Assembly: GCA_003444085.1 (NCBI GenBank)
Contig: DLVL01000141.1
Span: 1 to 20,411, forward strand
Direction of reading: 5' to 3'
Length of the DNA stretch: 20,411 bases
From: Kosmotogaceae bacterium
GTDB taxonomy: Bacteria > Thermotogota > Thermotogae > Petrotogales > Kosmotogaceae
Made by a program: the position numbers and the translations under genes. Below the pieces are notes generated by a model. The model was not told the origin of the DNA. It ran no database searches and saw only the letters and a list, made by a program, of their open reading frames with translations. Within the stretch, counting starts at the first letter, position 1, and each line of letters starts with the position of its first letter. Positions 14,984 through 20,411 of this stretch are shown here, one piece after another.

Positions 14984-16575
14984 GCAAGGGGAGCTTTTTA
15001 CTGGTTCTGCATGCTCACCTTCCTTTCATTAACCACCCCGATTTTCCGAATTTCATGGAAGAAAGCTGGCTCTTTGAAGGAATAACGGAGACTTACATTC
15101 CTTTGCTTGAAGTTTTCAGAAAGCTGGATAAAGACGCTGTGGATTTCAAGGTTACTATGAGTATCACACCTCCCCTCATGGAGATGATGACAAACCAGGA
15201 CTTGCAGAGAAAGTACGTCAGACATCTTGAAAGGCTTATAGATCTTTCCGGTAAGGAAGTTGAGAGAACGGCGGACGAGAGTCCACGAAAGCACAAAATG
15301 GCCAGATACTACAAACAACACTTCGAGAACACGCTCAATATATACAAGGAAGTAGATGGGGATCTCCCCAGGGCCTTCGCAGAGTTTCAAGAAAAGGGCA
15401 ATCTGGACATCATCACCTGTAATGCTACGCATGGTTTCTTGCCTTTGATGATCAGACATCCAAAAGCAATCAATGCCCAGGTGAAAATCGGTGTCGAGAC
15501 CTACGAACAACATACAGGCCGAAAGCCCAGAGGCATATGGCTCGCAGAATGTGGCTATGTCTCGGGTCAGGATAGTCACCTGAAGAATAATGGGCTTGAG
15601 TTCTTCTTCGTTGATTCTCACGGTTTATGGTATGCAGATCCTGCTCCGCGCTATGGTGTCTACAGGCCTGTTATCACTCCTAACGATGTTTTCGTTTTTG
15701 CAAGGGATCCCGAATCAAGCCAGCAGGTGTGGAGTGCAGAAGCAGGTTATCCTGGAGATCCGAGGTATCGTGAGTTCTACAGGGACATCGGCTTTGACAG
15801 AGAAGACTGGTACATGAGACCTTACATGGATAGCAGTGGTGAGCGCTCCAATACAGGGATCAAGTATCACAAGATAACTGGCAAAGATGTCGATCTGAAG
15901 GACAAGGAGTACTACGATATCGACGAGGCTATGGAAGCTGCCAGGGGACACGCCAGGGACTTCGCTGCAAAGAAGAGAGAGCAGGTCAAGAACCTTTATA
16001 GTCAGTTCGAAGGCGTGGAACCCGTGATAGTTGCCCCGTTCGATGCGGAGCTTTTTGGACACTGGTGGTACGAAGGACCGTTTTTCATTGAAGAACTCTT
16101 CAGAGAACTCAGCAAAGTCCCTGAAGTTGTACCTTCTACTCCCACTGAAGTGATCGATTCACTTGAACAGGTCCAGGTTGCTACGCCCAGCGATTCAACA
16201 TGGGGAGCCAACGGTTACAATGAGGTCTGGTTGAATGGAAAAAATGACTGGATATACAACCATCTCGATGAAATAACCGAGAGAATGGTAAGCTCTGCTG
16301 AACAATACCGGGACATCAGCGATCCAAAGAAAGAGAGGGTCCTCAACCAGATGGCAAGGGAGCTACTTCTCGCGCAATCAAGCGACTGGGCCTTTATAAT
16401 GACTACAGGCACAACGGTTGAGTATGCCGTTAACAGAACAAAGACGCATGTTAAGCGCTTCCTTGACCTTGAGGAGCAATTGAAGAGTGGTAATATAGAC
16501 GAAGCTTATCTCGAAACACTGGAATGGATCGACGGTATATTCTCGAACATAGATTTCAGGGTATATGCTGAGTGA
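14980..16575 (+). CDS. GH57 1,4-alpha-glucan branching enzyme
   Basis: A 531-residue glycoside hydrolase family 57 protein of the short branching-enzyme type. It would form alpha-1,6 branches in glycogen-like storage polymer. The conserved regions are HAHLPF (11-16), NATHGFLPL (148-156), GIWLAECGY with nucleophile Glu190, and APFDAELFGHWWYEGP with acid/base Asp355. These positions agree with those I recall from characterised GH57 branching enzymes. The C-terminal helical DUF1957 domain ends with NDWIYNHLDEI and SSDWAFIMTTGTTVEYA. No signal peptide is present, so it is cytoplasmic. Some relatives were described as alpha-amylases (AmyC), so activity could be partly hydrolytic. It is coupled to the DUF4912 gene by ATGA overlap. 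Confidence 0.93.
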   Translation: MSKGSFLLVLHAHLPFINHPDFPNFMEESWLFEGITETYIPLLEVFRKLDKDAVDFKVTMSITPPLMEMMTNQDLQRKYVRHLERLIDLSGKEVERTADESPRKHKMARYYKQHFENTLNIYKEVDGDLPRAFAEFQEKGNLDIITCNATHGFLPLMIRHPKAINAQVKIGVETYEQHTGRKPRGIWLAECGYVSGQDSHLKNNGLEFFFVDSHGLWYADPAPRYGVYRPVITPNDVFVFARDPESSQQVWSAEAGYPGDPRYREFYRDIGFDREDWYMRPYMDSSGERSNTGIKYHKITGKDVDLKDKEYYDIDEAMEAARGHARDFAAKKREQVKNLYSQFEGVEPVIVAPFDAELFGHWWYEGPFFIEELFRELSKVPEVVPSTPTEVIDSLEQVQVATPSDSTWGANGYNEVWLNGKNDWIYNHLDEITERMVSSAEQYRDISDPKKERVLNQMARELLLAQSSDWAFIMTTGTTVEYAVNRTKTHVKRFLDLEEQLKSGNIDEAYLETLEWIDGIFSNIDFRVYAE

Positions 16576-16629
16576 TCGGATAGTCCCTTTTTGATAGATT
16601 TTTGGCTGAAGTTGCTTCCAGTAGATTTC

Positions 16630-16651
16630 GGGGGAGGTGAAAAACCTCCCC
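16630..16651 (+). terminator. Hairpin after GH57 gene, weak terminator
   Basis: GGGGAGGT and ACCTCCCC form a perfect 8-bp GC-rich stem around the loop GAAAA, about 55 nt after the GH57 stop. It is followed by TTATTGGTT and not a continuous T-run, so termination may be partial. The rest of the 131-nt gap (16576-16706) shows only T-rich sequence and a possible TACAAT before the next gene. Confidence 0.55.
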
Positions 16652-16706
16652 TTATTGGTTACAATGAAGAAAGAAATAAGGTTGTTGGAGGGAGTTGAGT
16701 TCGCTT

Positions 16707-18953
16707 ATGAACACGAGACGGCTGATCAAACGCATACAGGTTCCTGTTATCTGGGCAGTTGCGATCATGTTTGGAGCTGGTGTTGTCTGGTGGGGGATAG
16801 CTGCCTACGTAGGAGGAAGAAACCAGGGAGATTTCTCACTTGAACCAGAGCTTACGCTTGCCGATGCGGTAGCAGTGCTCACCAAGGACGGTATTCAACT
16901 GGATGAGCCCATCTTTTGGGTATCATTCCAGGAGTACGAGACGGCTGTGAGAGAATCGCTTAACAACATAAGGCAACAGGGGATGACCGTGGATCCATAT
17001 TTCGGCACGGCACAGGTCCCCGGAGAGATGGAGATTCGGTATGAAGTACTCAAGGATCTCCTGGACCAGCGAATCCTGAGATACTACGCAAAAGAAGAAG
17101 AAGTTTTACCCAGCAGCGCTCAGATACAGGCAGAGACCAAGCGAATAGTGGATGATTTCGTTGCTGACTCAAATACCAGGAATCAGATCATTCAATACTA
17201 CGGAAGCGTCAATGCTTTCACCGATATAGTTGAAAGGTTTGTCACGACCGAGCTTCTTGTAATGAATGCAATTGCCAGTGCCCTGGGAGATGTCGACGAA
17301 GCCTTCAGAGAACACTTTGAAGCAAACAAGGATGCTATTAAGCATGAGTATGAAAACGTAACGGCCAGCCATATCCTGGTCGATACGGAACAGGAAGCTC
17401 TTGAACTCAAGACACTTATCGAGAGTGGAGAAATCGACTTCGCCGAAGCTGCGGTTGAGTATTCTGTAGATGCTGGAAGTGCTCCAAGAGGTGGCGACCT
17501 GGGAACTTTCGGGCGAGGACAGATGATCTTCGAATTCGAAGAAGCGGCCTTCGATGCGTCTATTGGTGATATTGTGGGTCCCGTACAAACCCACTACGGT
17601 TACCATCTCATTCAGGTGAGATCAAAGTCGACCTTCGATAGTCTGGAAGATCTGCAGAGCAAGGGTCTTTACGAAGATTTGAAGAATGAATTCACTCAGC
17701 AGAAGTTCATGGAATGGTTCACCAACTACAAGGCATCAGGTGATTTCGGCTATGAACTGAACGACTCGGATCTCCTGCTCTATGACAAATACGAGAAAGC
17801 AAAAACTGATCCTGACAAGACCGAGGAACTCCTGAGAGAACTTGCCCAGGATCTGTTCCCTGAAGATGATGATGAGTCTGTTGCTCTTATGGAGAGTTAT
17901 CTTCCAGCTGTTGTGTTCGTTCAGCTGGCTGATTCCAGACTCAATCGACTCGACTCCACCGTGTACGATCTGGAAGATGCTGTCTACTACTACGAAACCC
18001 TTCCAGAGAACCTCCGGGACATGTCAAGGGCAGAGATAGAAGAAGAGCTTGAAAAACTCTTAGAAATTGAAGAAGCTGACGAAGCATCGGAGACAGAAGT
18101 TGAGGAAATTGAGACTGAAGAAACCGGTGAAAACCCCGAAGCATCTGAAGACAATCCGGAAGAACCTGAGCCAGTCTACTCTGAGTCAGGGTTCATCAGG
18201 GAGGATCTTGAACAAGCTCTCAAGCTCAAGGATATTGAAGACAGGTTAGGCATCAGCTCTGCTGAGGAAGCCAGGAGTATGCTTGATGCAAAAAGGGCCA
18301 CAGAGGCCGAACTTGAAGAGCAGTTCAAGAGAGCTGTGAGATATCTCTACAAAGACCTGCCATTCTCTTCAACCGTTCTCGAGTACATGTACAGGATCGA
18401 AAGGGACAATCCGGAAGTCGTTCTGCGCTACCATGAAAACAACTACGACAAGAATCTGTCCTTCATCATATCGAATCGCGATACGTTCCAGATGTATCTC
18501 GAATACTATCAGCAATTCCTCGGTCAACAGGCAGCCAGTTTCCTTATAGATATGCCCGTAAGAAACATGGAGGAAGATCTTCTGGAAAGGGTTGTAAGAA
18601 ATCCTGAGGCTTCAGACGATCTCAAAGTAACAGCGCTCTACCTCCTCATAGAAGTCTATGACAGACTGGCGAATCTTTATCATGATTCTGCGGTAGCACG
18701 TATCTACCTGCTCACACAGAGGAATTATCTGGAAAAGCTGGAAGAGATAATCCCGGGCGATGAAGGTGTACTTCAGACCATAGAACTCGTTAATACCCAG
18801 ATCAGAATGCTTGAAGAACAGCTCAAACCTGAGGAGATAGTTGAACCGGGTGAATTTGAAGCCGAGCTTGAGCTTGAAGGGCTTCCTGGTACGCTGGATG
18901 AACTCGACGAAGAGGATTTCGAGCTTGATATCGGACCATTTGGAACAGAATGA
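16707..18953 (+). CDS. Membrane-anchored parvulin-type peptidyl-prolyl isomerase (SurA/PrsA/PpiD-like)
   Basis: A 748-residue protein. An N-terminal basic stretch (MNTRRLIKR) is followed by one hydrophobic segment at about 10-34 (a signal anchor), placing the rest outside the cytoplasmic membrane. A SurA/PpiD-like helical chaperone region (about 50-205) precedes a parvulin domain at about 218-305 (ASHILVDTEQEALELK, EYSVDAGSAPRGGDLGTFGRGQM, GPVQTHYGYHLIQV). The C-terminal 440 residues are helical and very acidic, with a Glu-rich low-complexity run near 455-495 and another acidic patch at the end. It probably helps fold exported proteins in the periplasmic space below the toga. The ATG at 16707 is chosen because it gives a clean signal anchor; an in-frame TTG at 16695 abuts its Shine-Dalgarno. 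A strong terminator follows. Confidence 0.9.
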   Translation: MNTRRLIKRIQVPVIWAVAIMFGAGVVWWGIAAYVGGRNQGDFSLEPELTLADAVAVLTKDGIQLDEPIFWVSFQEYETAVRESLNNIRQQGMTVDPYFGTAQVPGEMEIRYEVLKDLLDQRILRYYAKEEEVLPSSAQIQAETKRIVDDFVADSNTRNQIIQYYGSVNAFTDIVERFVTTELLVMNAIASALGDVDEAFREHFEANKDAIKHEYENVTASHILVDTEQEALELKTLIESGEIDFAEAAVEYSVDAGSAPRGGDLGTFGRGQMIFEFEEAAFDASIGDIVGPVQTHYGYHLIQVRSKSTFDSLEDLQSKGLYEDLKNEFTQQKFMEWFTNYKASGDFGYELNDSDLLLYDKYEKAKTDPDKTEELLRELAQDLFPEDDDESVALMESYLPAVVFVQLADSRLNRLDSTVYDLEDAVYYYETLPENLRDMSRAEIEEELEKLLEIEEADEASETEVEEIETEETGENPEASEDNPEEPEPVYSESGFIREDLEQALKLKDIEDRLGISSAEEARSMLDAKRATEAELEEQFKRAVRYLYKDLPFSSTVLEYMYRIERDNPEVVLRYHENNYDKNLSFIISNRDTFQMYLEYYQQFLGQQAASFLIDMPVRNMEEDLLERVVRNPEASDDLKVTALYLLIEVYDRLANLYHDSAVARIYLLTQRNYLEKLEEIIPGDEGVLQTIELVNTQIRMLEEQLKPEEIVEPGEFEAELELEGLPGTLDELDEEDFELDIGPFGTE

Positions 18954-18962
18954 TACCAAATA

Positions 18963-18995
18963 AAACAACGGGGTGCTTGAGTCACCCCGTTGTTT
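18963..18995 (+). terminator. Strong hairpin terminator after the parvulin gene
   Basis: AAACAACGGGGTG and CACCCCGTTGTTT form a perfect 13-bp stem around a 7-nt loop, 9 nt after the stop codon. A-rich and T-rich arms flank a GC core, so it could also stop minus-strand transcription. The tRNA-Gln 3' end lies only 3 nt away, so it probably serves both convergent transcripts. Confidence 0.9.
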
Positions 18996-18998
18996 GTC

Positions 18999-19073
18999 TG
19001 GCTGGGGCGGGAGGATTCGAACCCCCGAATAACGGATCCAAAATCCGTCGCCTTACCGCTTGGCCACGCCCCA
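18999..19073 (-). tRNA. tRNA-Gln (anticodon UUG)
   Basis: Read on the minus strand, 75 nt fold into a full cloverleaf. The acceptor stem is TGGGGCG with CGCCCCA, discriminator G, and encoded CCA. The D arm is GCC/GGC. The anticodon stem ACGGA/TCCGT holds the loop TTTTGGA, so positions 34-36 are UUG. The T arm is GGGGG/CCTCC around TTCGAAT. The weak U1-A72 pair is typical of tRNA-Gln. Confidence 0.97.
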
Positions 19074-19084
19074 ATGCATCGAAG

Positions 19085-19113
19085 ATTCTAACACCGCAGT
19101 ATAACCGTGTCAA
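19085..19113 (-). promoter_or_regulatory. Promoter of tRNA-Gln
   Basis: On the minus strand a perfect TTGACA (19108-19113) is separated by exactly 17 nt from TAGAAT (19085-19090, one mismatch to TATAAT). The predicted transcription start is within a few bases of 19078, just before the mature tRNA 5' end at 19073. It is the best canonical promoter in the window and lies just before the Shine-Dalgarno of the divergent gene at 19132. Confidence 0.9.
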
Positions 19114-19131
19114 CAGTGACGGAGGTGCGTT

Positions 19132-20411
19132 ATGGCTCTGATAAAGGTATTGCTGAAACAGTCTGGGGAAGTTGAACATGTTGAAGCAGGTACAAGAATC
19201 GATGAACTCGCCCGCAAACACAGTGACCTCTGCGAGTATCCGATAATGGCTGGCAAGATAGGGAACTCCATATACGAAATCACGCGTAGGCTTCACAAGG
19301 ACTGCGAGCTGGAGTTTCTCGATGTCAGTGATAAAGACGGTCTCAGAATCTACACCCGTGGAGTGTTATTCATACTGTTCATGGCTGTTCGAAATCTTTG
19401 GCCCAATGTCAGGCTTTTTATACATCATTCGCTGGGGTCAGCCCTGGTATGTGATCTTGAGGGCAAGAAGGTCGATCAGAACGTTCTGTCGCTTCTGAAG
19501 GAAGAAATGCAGAGGATCGTCGATGAAGATCTTCCCTTTGAGAAAGATACCATAGACAAATTCGAGGCTATCAAAATGTTCAAAGAGGACAGACAACTCA
19601 TGAAGTCAAAGCTCTTCAAGTACAGGAAGAAGTCCACGGTCAATATATTCAGGTGTGAAGGATACTTCAACTATTTCTACGGTTATATGCCATCTTCCAC
19701 CGGTTCGCAGCGGGTCTTTGAGCTTCTGCCTTACAGGGATGTCTTTGTGCTGAATCTTCCGACGACAAGCTCACCTGGCGAAGTTCCTCCGTTCGTAGAC
19801 TATCCCAAACTCGCATCAGTAAACATGGAAGGAGCGAAATGGGGAAGAATCCTGGGTGTCCATGCAATCGGTGAGCTCAACGAGATAATCGCAGCAGGCA
19901 CTGCAGAGACCACAGAACTCATAAGAACTGCAGAAGCACTCCACGAGAAGAAAATGGCCCAGATTGCCGATTACGTATACGACAGGCCTGAGACACGCCT
20001 GATACTCATAGCAGGGCCATCGAGTTCGGGAAAGACGACGTTCTCAAAGAGACTCATGCTCCACCTGAGAGTGGTAGGTTTAAGGCCGATTCAGATCTCC
20101 CTGGATGATTATTTCGTTGACCGGGAGAAAACACCCAGAAATGAGAAGGGTGAGTACGACTTTGAATCGATCTATGCACTGGATCTGGAGCTTTTCAACA
20201 AACAGATCGCTGCTCTGCTTGATAGCAAAGAAGTTGAGATTCCCAGGTTCGATTTCAGGACAGGCAAAAGGGTATATGATGGCAATAGAATCAGGATCGA
20301 TTCTGATCAGCCGATTATCATCGAAGGGATTCATGGTCTGAACGAGCTGCTTACCTCTTCGATTCCCAAGAACAAGAAATACAAGATCTACGTAAGCGCC
20401 CTCACGCAGAT
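19132..20411 (+). CDS. TGS-domain uridine kinase/phosphoribulokinase-family P-loop kinase, cut by right edge
   Basis: The frame is open for 426 codons from ATG 19132 (GGAGG 6 nt upstream) to the window end, where the 3' part is missing. Residues about 1-65 look like a TGS domain (LIKVLLKQSGEVEHVEAGTR). Residues about 70-250 resemble the ThrRS/AlaRS second additional (editing) domain region, with FIHHSLGSALVCDL and GYFNYFYGYMPSSTG. The kinase part begins near 285, with P-loop GPSSSGKTT (295-303), then SLDDYFVDREKTP and PIIIEGIHGLN, typical of uridine kinase/phosphoribulokinase folds. The domain combination is known in Thermotogae, where it is annotated as a uridine kinase. Its true substrate is not clear from sequence. 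The divergent neighbour is tRNA-Gln. Confidence 0.93.
   Translation, partial: MALIKVLLKQSGEVEHVEAGTRIDELARKHSDLCEYPIMAGKIGNSIYEITRRLHKDCELEFLDVSDKDGLRIYTRGVLFILFMAVRNLWPNVRLFIHHSLGSALVCDLEGKKVDQNVLSLLKEEMQRIVDEDLPFEKDTIDKFEAIKMFKEDRQLMKSKLFKYRKKSTVNIFRCEGYFNYFYGYMPSSTGSQRVFELLPYRDVFVLNLPTTSSPGEVPPFVDYPKLASVNMEGAKWGRILGVHAIGELNEIIAAGTAETTELIRTAEALHEKKMAQIADYVYDRPETRLILIAGPSSSGKTTFSKRLMLHLRVVGLRPIQISLDDYFVDREKTPRNEKGEYDFESIYALDLELFNKQIAALLDSKEVEIPRFDFRTGKRVYDGNRIRIDSDQPIIIEGIHGLNELLTSSIPKNKKYKIYVSALTQ

Noticed and set aside
14998..15621. 207-residue minus-strand frame opposite the GH57 gene
   Set aside because: It is complementary to conserved GH57 motifs, and no ribosome-binding site or family resemblance is seen.
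16614..16621. GCTTCCAG before the parvulin gene, matching the start of the CRISPR repeat
   Set aside because: Only the first 8 bases are shared, with no further repeat similarity. This is expected by chance and is not a stray repeat or tracr-like element.

Overview
The window looks like chromosomal DNA of a member of the Thermotogota, most plausibly the Kosmotoga/Mesotoga side of the phylum. This is inferred from remembered gene families and local gene order, not from a database search. The main pointers are a short ~690-residue IF-2, a DUF4912 gene coupled to a GH57 glucan-branching enzyme, a response regulator with two RCK subunits and TrkH, and a TGS-domain uridine-kinase-like protein. Shine-Dalgarno sites are strong (GGAGG), TTG and GTG starts are common, and genes are tightly packed.

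Positions 1-2722 are a large CRISPR array, cut by the left edge: 42 repeats (one partial, one degenerate) of 30 nt and 41 spacers of 33-39 nt. The repeat 3' end (ATTGAAAC) and the degenerate last repeat at 2696-2722 place the leader and probably the cas genes to the left, outside the window. The array holds three consecutive blocks of repeats that differ at base 5 (C, then G, then C), one exact spacer duplication, and two spacers that look like diverged versions of one target.

Positions 2832-6842 are minus-strand genes. A metallo-beta-lactamase-fold protein, a YlxQ/L7Ae-type protein and translation initiation factor IF-2 form one operon with a clear extended -10 promoter, and it points into the trailer end of the CRISPR array. 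Upstream of it, behind a perfect hairpin terminator, lie two small unrecognised genes (6011-6334 and 6549-6842).

Positions 6986-18953 are plus-strand genes. purB and purA (the two enzymes around adenylosuccinate in AMP synthesis) overlap by 38 nt. Next is a chain of overlapping or abutting genes: response regulator with a helical/TPR-like tail, RCK_N-only TrkA-like subunit, full TrkA-like subunit, TrkH potassium channel subunit, hisS. A consensus promoter at 14177-14206 then drives a DUF4912 gene and a GH57 branching enzyme (glycogen metabolism). A large membrane-anchored parvulin/SurA-like foldase follows and ends at a strong terminator.

Positions 18999-19113 hold a minus-strand tRNA-Gln(UUG) with encoded CCA and a near-perfect promoter. 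From 19132 to the right edge runs a truncated gene for a TGS-domain P-loop kinase of the uridine kinase/phosphoribulokinase family. No cas genes, transposases, integrases or toxin-antitoxin pairs were seen. The most unusual content is the internal history recorded in the CRISPR array and the potassium-uptake operon with its embedded regulator.
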